The position numbers and the translations under genes are program-made. A stretch of DNA of 64,000 nt from the NCBI RefSeq assembly GCF_024741235.1, contig NZ_JANSKA010000002.1:186001-250000 (forward strand), in the 5' to 3' direction. A model generated the notes under the pieces. The model had not been told where the DNA came from and made no database searches. It saw only the letters and a list, made by a program, of their open reading frames with translations. Shown one piece after another: positions 8,372-17,142 of this stretch. The stretch is from Tractidigestivibacter montrealensis. GTDB taxonomy: Bacteria; Actinomycetota; Coriobacteriia; Coriobacteriales; Atopobiaceae. Position 1 is the first letter of the stretch. Every line of letters starts with the position of its first letter.

Positions 8372-9199
8372 ATGATACGAGCAAACTTCCACACGCACAC
8401 GACGCTCTGCGACGGCAAGAACACGCCGCAGGAGATGGCCAAGGCGGGCTTTGACAAGGGGCTTCTCGCCCTTGGCTTCTCGGGTCACATGGATCAGGAC
8501 GTCCATATGGACTGGGATGCTTATGTGACAGCAATACGCCAGCTCAAGGACGAGTACCGCGGACGCATGGACATCCTCATGGGTGTGGAGTTGGACACGC
8601 TCTACGATCCCGCGTGCTGCCCCGGCGCGGAGTACCGGATTGGCTCGACGCACTTTCTTGATGTCGACGTGCCGTGTGACACGGCGGTCGACTGGACTCC
8701 CGAGAGGCTCGAGACCCTGTGCCTCGAGGCGTTTGGTGGCAACTGGATGGCGCTTGTCCGTGCCTACTACGAACTGGAGGTCACGACGCACGACCGTACG
8801 GAATGCACCTTCGTTGGCCACTTCGACCTAGTGAGCAAGTTCAACGAGGGCGGAAAGTACTTTGACGAGACGTCCAAGGAATATCTTGACCCGGCGCTCG
8901 AGGCCATGGAGTACCTGGTGGGGGAGGGCGTGCCCTTCGAGGTCAGCTGCGGTGCCCTCGCGCGCGGCATTCGCAGCCAGCCCTATCCGCGCCGCGAGCT
9001 CCTCAGCGCACTGCACGAGATGGGCGGTCAAATCCTTGTGAACTCCGACGCCCACAGCGCGGATGCGCTCTGCGGCGGGCTGGACGATGGCGCGCGCTTT
9101 GCAGCGTCATGCGGATTCACGAGCGCGCTCGTCCTCGGGCATGACGCGCGCGGCGAGGTCGTGATGCGCGAGGTGCCGCTGGGGGAGGGCGCTCAGTGA
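8372..9199 (+). CDS. PHP-domain histidinol-phosphatase family protein
   Basis: A 275-residue metal-dependent phosphoesterase of the PHP superfamily, related to HisJ/HisK histidinol-phosphate phosphatase. Metal ligands are visible in the N-terminal NFHTHTTLCDG, in GFSGHMD, in GVELD, in FVGHFDLVSKF, and in NSDAHSADAL near the C-terminus. The start was set at ATG 8372, where family similarity begins; frame upstream of it is non-homologous. No other histidine-biosynthesis gene is nearby, so the physiological substrate is uncertain. The stop overlaps the next start by one base (TGATG). Confidence 0.85.
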   Translation: MIRANFHTHTTLCDGKNTPQEMAKAGFDKGLLALGFSGHMDQDVHMDWDAYVTAIRQLKDEYRGRMDILMGVELDTLYDPACCPGAEYRIGSTHFLDVDVPCDTAVDWTPERLETLCLEAFGGNWMALVRAYYELEVTTHDRTECTFVGHFDLVSKFNEGGKYFDETSKEYLDPALEAMEYLVGEGVPFEVSCGALARGIRSQPYPRRELLSALHEMGGQILVNSDAHSADALCGGLDDGARFAASCGFTSALVLGHDARGEVVMREVPLGEGAQ

Positions 9200-9999
9200 T
9201 GGGAGACCCCCAGAGAAACGTGGTCGACCTTGTCGTCGACGGGGTGCCCTGCCGGGTCCCCTTCTCGGGGCAGACCATTCGCCTCTGCCACGACCTTCTC
9301 GCCAAATGGACTTCGCGCCAGCGTGAGCTTGGCCGCCGCATGGTCATCTTTCTTGCCGCCCCTCCGGGTGCCGGAAAGTCCACCCTTGCGAGCCTTCTCG
9401 CGAAGCTCTCTTGCGAGGACGAATCATGTGAACCGCTGGTAGCGCTGCCACTCGACGGCTTTCACTACCATGCGGATGTGATTGCGGCGCGCAGCGTTTG
9501 CGTAGAGGGGCGGCAGGTGCCCATGCGCGAGGTCAAGGGGACGCTGGAGACCTTCGACCACGCCCGCTTTGCTGAGAAGTGCAGAAAGCTCTGCTCGGGC
9601 ACGGCCGTTTTGTGGCCGCGCTATGACCGCAACATCCACGACGTCGTCGACGATGCGATCGCGGTTCCGGCCACCGCGCGCCTGGTCCTCGTTGAGGGGA
9701 ACTGGCTCCTCTCGAACGAGACTCCGTGGGACGAAACGCGCAGCCTGGCAGACCTGTCGTATCTCCTGGTTGCCGACCCTGACCTCCTTCATCGTCGGCT
9801 GGTCGCGCGAAAGTCCCGCGGTGGGCTTTCGCCCGAGGCGGCAGAGGAGTGGTACAGGAAATGTGACGGAATGAACGTGCATCGCGTCCTTGCTCATTCC
9901 TCAGCAGATAATATGCTGGTAGAGGATATGGAAGGCGATGTTTGGCCTTCTGGGGGCAAGATTGTGGGGAGCGGTGCCGATGCAATTTCACGGGGATGA
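9199..9999 (+). CDS. P-loop nucleoside/fructose-type kinase (YggC-like family)
   Basis: A 266-residue kinase of the uridine-kinase/pantothenate-kinase-like superfamily. Walker A is APPGAGKST, followed by substrate-binding PLDGFHYHADV, the segment GTLETFDHARF, WPRYDRNIHD, and VLVEGNWLL. These match the uncharacterised YggC-type proteins often annotated as nucleoside kinase or fructokinase-like. The ATG overlaps the previous stop by one base, after the ribosome site GGGGGAGGG, so the PHP phosphatase and the kinase are translationally coupled. Substrate is unknown. Confidence 0.8.
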   Translation: MGDPQRNVVDLVVDGVPCRVPFSGQTIRLCHDLLAKWTSRQRELGRRMVIFLAAPPGAGKSTLASLLAKLSCEDESCEPLVALPLDGFHYHADVIAARSVCVEGRQVPMREVKGTLETFDHARFAEKCRKLCSGTAVLWPRYDRNIHDVVDDAIAVPATARLVLVEGNWLLSNETPWDETRSLADLSYLLVADPDLLHRRLVARKSRGGLSPEAAEEWYRKCDGMNVHRVLAHSSADNMLVEDMEGDVWPSGGKIVGSGADAISRG

Positions 10000-10648
10000 C
10001 AAGAACGGCAGCGGTTTGGTGCCGAGTTCCCGTACGCCGCTGCTCCTCCACGCATGCTGCGGTCCCTGCTCGATAGAGCCCGTGGAGCTCCTGCGCCGCG
10101 AGGGCTTTGAGCCAACCATCTGCTGGACCAACCCAAACATCCAGCCCAAGGAGGAGCACGACCGTCGTCTTGCCACGCTGCGCGCGTGGGCGGCGGACGT
10201 CGCGCACGTCAGCATGATTGTTGCCGGAGACAACCGCGCCGCATGGGAGGCAGGCGTTGCCCCGCACGGCTTTGACCGTGCCGCACGCTGCCGCGCCTGC
10301 TACGCCCTGCGCCTGGCGGAGGCATGCCGTATCGCCCGCGACCTGGGCTTTACTCACATCTCCACCACGCTTGCGGTCTCGCCCTACCAGCTCTTCGAAA
10401 CCTGCGGTGACGTGCTTGCCAAGACCGCTGCCGCCTACGGCCTTACGCCGGTGTGGCGCGATTTCAGGCCCTTCTACCCCGAGGCCACCCGCACCTCCCG
10501 CGACCTTGGCATGTATCGCCAGAACTACTGTGGCTGCCGCTTCTCGGCCGCCGAGGCCGCCGTCGAGCGCCACGAGGCCCGCGACCGCCGCAAGGCCGAG
10601 CGCGAGGCCGCCCACGCCGCAGCCAACGCTGCCGCAGCCGCGCGCTAG
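9980..10648 (+). CDS. queH: Epoxyqueuosine reductase QueH
   Basis: Reduces epoxyqueuosine to queuosine in tRNA, the last step of queuosine synthesis; QueH is the cobalamin-independent alternative to QueG. The 222-residue protein shows the family cysteine clusters: LLHACCGPCS near the N-terminus, CRACYALRL in the middle, and YCGCRFS near the C-terminus. It also has HISTTLAVSPYQ. ATG 9980 was chosen because GGGGAG lies just upstream, giving a 20-bp overlap with the kinase gene. An ATG at 9938 is an alternative. The Ala/Arg-rich C-terminal tail is likely helical. queA and tgt of the same pathway lie just downstream. Confidence 0.9.
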   Translation: MQFHGDDKNGSGLVPSSRTPLLLHACCGPCSIEPVELLRREGFEPTICWTNPNIQPKEEHDRRLATLRAWAADVAHVSMIVAGDNRAAWEAGVAPHGFDRAARCRACYALRLAEACRIARDLGFTHISTTLAVSPYQLFETCGDVLAKTAAAYGLTPVWRDFRPFYPEATRTSRDLGMYRQNYCGCRFSAAEAAVERHEARDRRKAEREAAHAAANAAAAAR

Positions 10649-10755
10649 CCTCACCGTCGCTTTGTGCCGCCACGCGTTAGAATGGGCGGCCGGCGCACAA
10701 CGCGCCGCATCTCACCTCATCACACCAGCCCTAGGGCACGAGGAGAACCACACAC

Positions 10756-11922
10756 ATGCGCACCGACGACTTTGACTACCCGCTCCCAGACGAGCTCATT
10801 GCACAGGCACCCGCGGAGCCCCGCGACTCCTGCCGCCTTCTCGTGCTCAACCGTGAGGACGGCTCGCTCGAGCACCGCCACTTCACCGACGTGATTGACT
10901 ACCTCGACCCCGGCGACCTTCTCGTTGCCAACAAGACGCGCGTCATGCCGGCGCGCCTCGTGGGCCACAAGCGTGGAACCGGTGGCGTGGCCGAGACGCT
11001 CCTGCTCAAGCGCCGGGAGGATCTCGACCCCCTGGGCCATGTGTGGGAGTGCCTCGTGAACCCCGGGAAGCGCCTCCGCCAGCCCGGTATTGTCATCGAG
11101 TACCGTGCGGGTGGGCTGCACGCGCCCCTCTCCGCCGAGGTCGTGCTCACAGGCGAGATTGTCGACTTCCTCGAGGACAACCGCGGCGGGCGTCTGGTGC
11201 GCTTCGAGCCGCAGGGCGGCCGCACGCTCGACGCCGCCATCCACGAGGCCGGCCATGTACCGCTTCCGCCCTACATCACCAAGTACGAGGGCGACCCCGA
11301 GAAGTACCAGACGGTCTACGCCATGCACGAGGAGCACTCTGCGGCGGCACCCACGGCGGGGCTGCACTTCACGCCGGAGCTCATCAAGCGGATCGAGGAC
11401 AAGGGCGTGGGCTGGAAGACGGTCGAGCTCGAGGTAGGCATCGACACCTTCCGCCTGGTCACCGAGGATGACCCCACCAAGCACGTGATGCACACGGAGC
11501 GCTACCACGTGCCCCAGGACGTGGTCGACGCCGTGCATGCCACCAAGGCGGCGGGGCACCGCGTGGTCGCCGTGGGCACCACCGCGGTTCGCTCACTCGA
11601 GAGCGCCTGGGACCCGGAGGCGCCTGCGTCCACGCCGGCAGTCACTGCCCGTCGCTTCGAGGGCGCGCCTGATTCCGCGGCAGTCACGGGCCGCGGTGAC
11701 ATCGTCGAGCGCCGCGACGCCACCACCAACCTCTACCTCATGCCGGGTTCCACCTACCACGTGGTGGACGCCCTCATCACCAACTTCCACGTGCCCCGCT
11801 CGACGCTCATGATGCTTGTCTCGGCGCTTGCCACGCGCGAGCAAATCATGGCCGCCTACCAGGCAGCCATTGACGAGAGGTACCGTTTCCTCTCGTTTGG
11901 CGACGCCATGCTCATCAGGTAG
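10756..11922 (+). CDS. queA: S-adenosylmethionine:tRNA ribosyltransferase-isomerase QueA
   Basis: Transfers and isomerises the ribosyl moiety of SAM onto preQ1-modified tRNA to give epoxyqueuosine. The 388-residue protein opens with the family text DFDYPLPDELIAQAPAEPRD. It contains RVMPARL, PLPPYI, AAPTAGLHFT, and the C-terminal NFHVPRSTLMMLVSA. ATG 10756 follows ACGAGGAG. It acts between Tgt and QueH in the same pathway. It contains a region at about residues 290-320 (EAPASTPAVTARRFEGAPDS) that looks like a lineage-specific insertion. Confidence 0.95.
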   Translation: MRTDDFDYPLPDELIAQAPAEPRDSCRLLVLNREDGSLEHRHFTDVIDYLDPGDLLVANKTRVMPARLVGHKRGTGGVAETLLLKRREDLDPLGHVWECLVNPGKRLRQPGIVIEYRAGGLHAPLSAEVVLTGEIVDFLEDNRGGRLVRFEPQGGRTLDAAIHEAGHVPLPPYITKYEGDPEKYQTVYAMHEEHSAAAPTAGLHFTPELIKRIEDKGVGWKTVELEVGIDTFRLVTEDDPTKHVMHTERYHVPQDVVDAVHATKAAGHRVVAVGTTAVRSLESAWDPEAPASTPAVTARRFEGAPDSAAVTGRGDIVERRDATTNLYLMPGSTYHVVDALITNFHVPRSTLMMLVSALATREQIMAAYQAAIDERYRFLSFGDAMLIR

Positions 11923-11939
11923 CGCTGACAAAACGCCCG

Positions 11940-11966
11940 GTGGCGACCCCATGACGGGGCCGCCAC
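11940..11966. terminator. Hairpin between queA and the convergent coiled-coil gene
   Basis: GTGGCGACCCC (11940-11950) pairs with GGGGCCGCCAC (11956-11966) with one mismatch and a 5-nt loop. On the minus strand a short U-run (from AAAA at 11931-11934) follows a few bases after the stem, so it probably ends the minus-strand gene. Confidence 0.5.
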
Positions 11967-11971
11967 AGCGG

Positions 11972-13387
11972 CTACGCGCCTGCAGACACCGTGCCCGTAG
12001 TGGTCACGCTTGCCGAGGCGGCCGTGCCTGCGGCGTCGCCGCCTTGTCCAAGTAGCATAGAGCCGACGAGAACCACCACCACTGCCACCAAGACAACGAG
12101 AATCACCAGCACGGCGATGCGCGTGGCACGCGTGCGCCGACGCAGCTCCTTCTCCGCGCGTCCCAGCTCCTCCACCTGTGCGCGCTGTGACTCGAGCGTC
12201 TGCTCGCGCTCGGCAATCGAACGGCGCAGCTGCTCCGTTGCCTGCGGCGTGTCGTGGATGCTCTTCGCCTCGCTGAGAAGGTCGTTCGCCTTGCTTGCGT
12301 CCGTCCTGGCGTTGTCGCGCAGGCGGTTCGAGCGGTCTATCTCTGCCTTCTGGCGGTCGATCTTGTCCGAGAGCTTCTTCTGGCGCGCCTCTGCTTCTGA
12401 GCGGAGGCGGTCGTACTCGCCGCGACGCTCCTTGGCCTCGGCCTGCATCGCGTCTGACTCGCGCTGGGCGGTCTCGAGCGACTGCTTCTGGGTCCAGAGG
12501 TGCGTCTGGGCGTTGTCGACGGAGGACTGCGCGTCTGCAGTGGCCCTGGTCACGGCCGTCTCGGCCGCGCTCACGTGCGCGGTCTCGGCAGCGAGCTCCT
12601 GGCGAACCTGTGCGATTGCGTCTCGCTTGGCAGAAGGGTCGGCGAGCAGCTTGTCAAGTTCGCCTTGGACCTTGCGCTGGCGCGCCTTTGAGTTGTCGAG
12701 CGCACGGTTTGCTGAGGAAATCGCCTGTTCGCGGCGGTCCGTGGCATCCTTTACCTGGCCCTCTGCTGTGCGCACGGCGCGCTTGGCCTCGGCGACGGTG
12801 CGCGTTGCATCGTCCGCGCGGCCCTTGGAGGACTCAGCAAGCTGCTTGTAGGGACGCAGTGCCTGCTCGTCATCGGAGCGCATCTTGGTGAGACGGGCCT
12901 CTAGGTCCTGGAGCTCGTGGGTGAGGCGCGCGGCATACTGTACGGCATCTGCTGCGCGCTTCTGGGCGTCAGCGAGCGCTGCGGTCTGCGCCGTCACGAT
13001 GTCCTCGTACCCACCCTCGATGCTCTCGCGGTGCTCGAGGGCCGCCCGCTGCGCCGTGAGCGCCTTCTCGGTGGATTCCATCTGTGCCTTTGCGGAGGAG
13101 TACTGACGCGCCGCGTCGCGCACGTCGCGCAGGGCGGTGAAGCCGGCTGCTATGCCCCTGCCTGCCCCACGGGCGGCTCCTGCCGCTGCACCTGCGGCCG
13201 CGCTGGCGGCTCCTGCGGCTGCGCCCGCGGCTTTGGACGCGACCTGGGCGGCACCGTCCTTCGCGCCTTTACCGTCGTCCTTGGGAGTGGCGGCGTTGCC
13301 CCTGGCCCCCGCGGCCTTGCCCTGTGCGTTCGTGGCACCCTTCTCGGAAGCGCTCTTCTCGCCCTTATTGCCCTTGCCCCAAGACAT
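11972..13387 (-). CDS. Long coiled-coil protein with a C-terminal membrane anchor, unknown function
   Basis: I do not recognise a family. The 471-residue protein has a Lys/Gly/Ala-rich N-terminus, then an Ala-rich low-complexity stretch (about 50-85). About 300 residues of continuous charged heptad-like helix follow, rich in Glu, Arg, Ala and Gln. One hydrophobic segment near 425-450 (IAVLVILVVLVAVVVVLVGS) precedes a short Ala/Thr tail. This suggests a tail-anchored cytoplasmic coiled coil. ATG 13387 has AAAGGAG upstream. Its solitary, divergent position from ptsH gives no functional hint. A role as a cytoskeletal or envelope scaffold is speculation. Confidence 0.7.
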   Translation of the reverse strand: MSWGKGNKGEKSASEKGATNAQGKAAGARGNAATPKDDGKGAKDGAAQVASKAAGAAAGAASAAAGAAAGAARGAGRGIAAGFTALRDVRDAARQYSSAKAQMESTEKALTAQRAALEHRESIEGGYEDIVTAQTAALADAQKRAADAVQYAARLTHELQDLEARLTKMRSDDEQALRPYKQLAESSKGRADDATRTVAEAKRAVRTAEGQVKDATDRREQAISSANRALDNSKARQRKVQGELDKLLADPSAKRDAIAQVRQELAAETAHVSAAETAVTRATADAQSSVDNAQTHLWTQKQSLETAQRESDAMQAEAKERRGEYDRLRSEAEARQKKLSDKIDRQKAEIDRSNRLRDNARTDASKANDLLSEAKSIHDTPQATEQLRRSIAEREQTLESQRAQVEELGRAEKELRRRTRATRIAVLVILVVLVAVVVVLVGSMLLGQGGDAAGTAASASVTTTGTVSAGA

Positions 13388-13593
13388 GGAGGCTCCTTTC
13401 GAAACCGCGCTTCATCCGCGCGAGACAGTTGTTGTGGTTGCAACGCCGTAGCCGCTCCAACGGCTGCTGCGCCTTCTCCATTTTGCCGCAAGCAACCGCA
13501 CGTGGGGATAATCGTCTCGTATGAGAAGAGTTTGTCCGTCAGCTGTCCATGATGTGTGTAAACTATACGAGCGTTTGGTACGATATAAGCGAT

Positions 13594-13612
13594 TCGGGGA
13601 ATTGCTCCCCGA
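13594..13612 (+). other. Leader hairpin upstream of ptsH
   Basis: TCGGGGA (13594-13600) pairs with TCCCCGA (13606-13612) around ATTGC, 34 bp before the ptsH start. AT-rich promoter-like sequence (TAAACTATA, TACGATATAA) lies at 13558-13588. It could stabilise the ptsH mRNA 5' end. Nothing else is evident between 13388 and 13593. Confidence 0.4.
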
Positions 13613-13646
13613 GCCTAGTCAGGGAGTCTAGAAGGGGAGTTCTAAC

Positions 13647-13919
13647 ATGGTTTCCAAGCAGACTACGATCATCAACGCCACCGGCCTTCACGCCCGTCCC
13701 GCGTCCGTCTTCGTGACCGAGGCCAAGAAGTACCAGTCCAACGTCACCATCAAGAACGTCGACAAGGACACCGCGCCCGTCAACGCCAAGTCCATCATGA
13801 TGATCCTGGCGGCTGGCCTTGGCACCGGCACCAAGATCGAGATCGCGTGCGATGGTCCCGACGAGCAGGAGGCTCTCGTCGCCCTCGTCGCCCTCGTCGA
13901 CTCCGGCTTCGGCGAGTAG
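13647..13919 (+). CDS. ptsH: Phosphocarrier protein HPr
   Basis: Histidine-containing phosphocarrier of the sugar phosphotransferase system, accepting phosphate from PEP via enzyme I. The 90-residue protein has the active-site GLHARPAS (His15 equivalent). NAKSIMMIL contains the Ser46 equivalent that HPr kinase targets in Gram-positives. ATG 13647 follows AAGGGGAG. No ptsI is adjacent, and the gene is closed by its own terminator. Preservation of the Ser site hints at catabolite-control phosphorylation, but no hprK is in the window. Confidence 0.95.
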   Translation: MVSKQTTIINATGLHARPASVFVTEAKKYQSNVTIKNVDKDTAPVNAKSIMMILAAGLGTGTKIEIACDGPDEQEALVALVALVDSGFGE

Positions 13920-13944
13920 GCTGCGCAAGTACATGTGCAAGCTG

Positions 13945-13970
13945 ACGGCCCGGGTCTCCCGGGCCGTTTT
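13945..13970 (+). terminator. Intrinsic terminator of ptsH
   Basis: ACGGCCCGGG (13945-13954) pairs perfectly with CCCGGGCCGT (13958-13967) around TCT, with TTT following. It separates ptsH from tgt and favours a tgt start downstream of it. Confidence 0.85.
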
Positions 13971-13992
13971 CATGACGCAAGAGGAGCACGTG

Positions 13993-15132
13993 ATGGAGCC
14001 TGAGTGGTTCACCTACGACATAGTCGCCGAGGATCCCGCCACGCATGCGCGGGCGGGCGTCCTGCACACCCCGCACGGCGACGTGCCCACGCCCATCTTC
14101 ATGCCCGTGGGTACCAAGGGTACGGTAAAGGGGGTCTTGGTGCCGCAGCTCAAGGAGCTTGGCGCCAAGATTGTCCTTGCCAACACCTACCACCTGGCCA
14201 TGCGTCCCGGCGCAGACCTTGTTGCCGAGATGGGTGGCCTGCATGGCTTCACTCGCTGGGATGGCCCCATCCTCACGGACTCCGGTGGCTTCCAGGTCTT
14301 TAGCCACGAGGAGTTCTGCAAGCTCTCCGCCGACGGGGTGCGCTTTCGCGCGGTCGACTACGACGGCCGCTGGTTCACCTGGACGCCCGAGGAGAACATG
14401 GACATTGCCCAGAAGCTGGGCGCCGACATCGTGATGCAGCTCGACCAGTGCGTGGGCTACCCGGCCCCGCGTTCGAAGGTCGAGCGCGCTGTAGACCTCT
14501 CCGCCATGTGGGCCGAGCGCTGCTGGAAAGCGCACACCCGCACCGACCAGGCGCTCTTTGGCATCGTGCAGGGCGGGATGGACCTCACGCTTCGCAGGCG
14601 CTCGCTGCAGCACCTTCTCGACGTGGGAGACTTCCCGGGCTTTGGCATTGGCGGGTATTCGGTTGGCGAGGACCACGAGACCATGTTCGAGAGCCTTGCG
14701 CCCCTTGCCTCGCAGTACATGCCGCGCGAGAAGCCCCGCTACCTCATGGGCGTGGGCAACCCCACCACGCTCGTGCGCGGCGTGTCGTACGGCATCGACA
14801 TGTTTGACTGCGTGCTTCCCACGCGAACGGCGCGCATGGGTACGGCCTTTTCGAGCGAGGGCAAGCTCAACTTGCGCCATGCGCGCTTTGCGCACGACGC
14901 CGGACTGCTCGACCCCGCATGCACCTGCCCCGTCTGCCAGGGAGGATACACGCGCGCCTACCTGCACCATCTGGTGCGTCAGAAGGAGATGGTCGGCTCC
15001 ATCCTGCTGTCGATGCACAACCTGTACTTCCTTCTCGACCTCATGCGCCGTGCGCGCGAGTCGATCATCGCGGGAACGTACGGGGAGTTCGTCTCGCGCT
15101 GGATGGACTCGCCGGCCGCAAAGGACTGGTAG
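13993..15132 (+). CDS. tgt: Queuine/preQ1 tRNA-ribosyltransferase
   Basis: Exchanges guanine-34 for preQ1 in tRNAs with GUN anticodons. The 379-residue protein has the active-site TDSGGFQVF, the substrate-loop GIGGYSVGE and the second active-site region FDCVLPTRTARMG. The zinc site is CTCPVCQGGYTRAYLHHL. ATG 13993 follows GAGGAG and lies just after the ptsH terminator; an in-frame ATG at 13972 would sit too close to the terminator's U-tract. With queA and queH in the same 5 kb, this gives most of the late queuosine pathway. Confidence 0.95.
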   Translation: MEPEWFTYDIVAEDPATHARAGVLHTPHGDVPTPIFMPVGTKGTVKGVLVPQLKELGAKIVLANTYHLAMRPGADLVAEMGGLHGFTRWDGPILTDSGGFQVFSHEEFCKLSADGVRFRAVDYDGRWFTWTPEENMDIAQKLGADIVMQLDQCVGYPAPRSKVERAVDLSAMWAERCWKAHTRTDQALFGIVQGGMDLTLRRRSLQHLLDVGDFPGFGIGGYSVGEDHETMFESLAPLASQYMPREKPRYLMGVGNPTTLVRGVSYGIDMFDCVLPTRTARMGTAFSSEGKLNLRHARFAHDAGLLDPACTCPVCQGGYTRAYLHHLVRQKEMVGSILLSMHNLYFLLDLMRRARESIIAGTYGEFVSRWMDSPAAKDW

Positions 15133-15359
15133 CCAGCCTGTTCCACGCCAGTTTCGTTCTTTAGCGGATATTGAGAACATTGCCCCCAAGCTCGCGCAGA
15201 AGCGCAGCTAAATTCTGTCGCGCCTCCGCAACGCACCCGCTCCCGTAGGGCGGCGGGTTCGAGGAGGGGGTGCTGCATGTCGATTCCGGGCGATCGGGCC
15301 TTATTACCGAGTCGTCGTGATCCCCGAGCGTTCTCCCAGGTAGCAGCGGCGACCTCCCA

Positions 15360-15470
15360 ACGGGCCGGTAACAGCGGCGGCAGTGAAGCGCGCGGTATTA
15401 CCGGTCCGTGGCTTCCGTCATTCCTTACCTGCGGAAATGATTTGGTGCCAAGACGGGCCGGTAACAACGG
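15360..15470. repeat. Direct and inverted copies of ACGGGCCGGTAACARCGG
   Basis: Direct copies at 15360-15377 and 15453-15470 differ at one base. An inverted, imperfect copy at about 15390-15409 (CGGTATTACCGGTCCGT) can pair with the first copy into a long hairpin. A weaker related inverted segment (GGGCCTTATTACCGAG) starts near 15297. Confidence 0.7.
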
Positions 15471-15526
15471 GCGGGCGCGCAGGGGGCGGGACAAAGGCCC
15501 ACTCAGCGACGTTGCGGAGCAAACCC

Positions 15527-15532
15527 TATAAT
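15527..15532 (+). promoter_or_regulatory. Probable -10 box for the secD operon
   Basis: Consensus TATAAT lies 75 bp before the secD start. The hexamer 17 bp upstream is a poor -35, so this is a weak or activator-dependent promoter call. Confidence 0.45.
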
Positions 15533-15606
15533 GGCTTCGGAAAATAATCGCAACCGCGTGTCTCTCACGCGGTCGGCATGTTTGCCAATAAACGGAAGGT
15601 TTGCAC

Positions 15607-17142
15607 ATGGCCCAAAAGCAAGACCGCGAGGCCCCCAAGACGGGCCTCGACCGGTGGAATGCTACCGAGTCGAAATCGCGTGGCTCGAAGGGTGGGCGCG
15701 CCGCTCGCCCCGGCCGCTCCAAGCGCCGCCGCATGAACCCAACCGTACGCCGCTACGTCTCCACGATTGTGGTGACTGCAGTTCTCTGCGCGGCGTGCGC
15801 GTTCTGCTTCACGCCACTTGGCGAGCGCATCACCACCGGCCTCGACATCCAGGGCGGCGTCTCGGTGATTCTCACCGCCTCAAAGCAGGATGGCTCTGCG
15901 CCCTCGACGGACGAGATGAACACCGCCAAGACCATCGTCGAGAAGCGTGTCAACACGCTGGGCGCCTCTGAGGCAACCGTGCAGATCCAGGGCAACAACT
16001 CGATTCTGGTCCAGATTCCCGGCGCCACGGACGCGGATGCTGCGGTCCAGACAATCGGCCAGACCGGCCACCTCGAGTTTGTCCGCCTCGATGACATCGG
16101 TGACGCGGACGCCCTCGCAAAGATTGAGGCCGGCGCTTCCAACGCGACGCTCGAGCAGGGCACCTACACCTCCTTCCTCGACGGCTCCTACATCGAGTCC
16201 ACCTCCGTCGCACAGTCCTCCACCTCGGTGGGCACCTATGCGGTGAACATCACCTTCAACTCCGAGGGTGCGGACATCTTTGACAAGGTGACCAAGGAGC
16301 TTGCCCCCACCAACGGCCAGATCTGCATCGTGCTCGACGGCGTGGTTCAGTCTGCCCCCGCCGTGCAGGAGGAGATCTCTGGCGGAAAGGTCTCCATCAC
16401 CGGCAACTTCACGAGCGACCAGGCGCAGGAGCTCAAGACCGTGCTCGACTCTGGCTCGCTGCCGGTTAGCCTCAACTACTCGGAGAGCCGCGTGGTTGGC
16501 CCCACGCTTGGACAGGACTCGCTCAACCAGGGCATCCTCGCCCTTGTCATCGGCGTGGCCATCGTGATTGTCTACCTGTTTTTCTTCTACCGCGGCCTGG
16601 GGCTCCTTACGCTTGGCTCACTCGTGGTCTTCGCTATTCTTTACCTGGGGCTTCTTGCGATTCTCTCGCGCTATGGGATGTTCTCGCTGTCACTGCCGGG
16701 ACTTGCGGGCATGGTCCTAACCACTGGCTCCGCGGCCGACTCCTCGATCCTCGTGCTCGAGCGCTTCCGCGAGGAGATTCGCATGGGCCGCACCGTCAAG
16801 AACGCCTCCGTCTCGGGTGCGCGCCACGGCATCATGACCTCCCTCGACGCCGACATCGTGACCCTCGTCACCGCCCTTGCGCTCTTCTTTGTGGGCACTG
16901 GCACCGTAAAGGGCTTTGGCCTCACGCTGGCGCTCGGCGTTGCCTGCGACATCGTGACAATGTTTGGCTTCAAGGCGCCCGCGCTCAGGCTCCTTGCCGT
17001 CCACGTCATCCCATCGCACCCTGGCTTCTGGGGTGTCGACCAGGACATCGCCGAGGCAGAGCGCAAGTCCCAGGAGGCTCAGAAGGCGAGGGGCGCAAAG
17101 GCGCCCGCCTCGTCTGCGAAGGGGGGTGAGGCTCGTGCGTAG
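15607..17142 (+). CDS. secD: Protein translocase subunit SecD
   Basis: Membrane component that with SecF uses the proton gradient to complete Sec-dependent export. The 511-residue protein has a basic 40-residue N-terminus, TM1 near 45-62, then the conserved TGLDIQGGVSVIL. A periplasmic domain and five C-terminal transmembrane segments follow, with GLAGMVLTTGSAADSSILV and FEERIRE-like text (ERFREEIRMGRTV). ATG 15607 follows GGAAGG; a TTG two codons upstream is less likely. No yajC is adjacent. The stop overlaps the secF start by 8 bp. The C-terminus has a charged tail. Confidence 0.95.
   Translation: MAQKQDREAPKTGLDRWNATESKSRGSKGGRAARPGRSKRRRMNPTVRRYVSTIVVTAVLCAACAFCFTPLGERITTGLDIQGGVSVILTASKQDGSAPSTDEMNTAKTIVEKRVNTLGASEATVQIQGNNSILVQIPGATDADAAVQTIGQTGHLEFVRLDDIGDADALAKIEAGASNATLEQGTYTSFLDGSYIESTSVAQSSTSVGTYAVNITFNSEGADIFDKVTKELAPTNGQICIVLDGVVQSAPAVQEEISGGKVSITGNFTSDQAQELKTVLDSGSLPVSLNYSESRVVGPTLGQDSLNQGILALVIGVAIVIVYLFFFYRGLGLLTLGSLVVFAILYLGLLAILSRYGMFSLSLPGLAGMVLTTGSAADSSILVLERFREEIRMGRTVKNASVSGARHGIMTSLDADIVTLVTALALFFVGTGTVKGFGLTLALGVACDIVTMFGFKAPALRLLAVHVIPSHPGFWGVDQDIAEAERKSQEAQKARGAKAPASSAKGGEARA

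Larger units (their letters stand above)
15133..15606. other. 474-bp intergenic region between tgt and secD
   Basis: I see no convincing protein gene. The first part (to about 15280) is featureless. From 15285 to 15475 there are direct and inverted copies of an 18-bp motif. A TATAAT at 15527-15532 is a probable -10 box for secD, without a good -35. This could be a structured leader or an intergenic repeat insertion. Confidence 0.6.
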
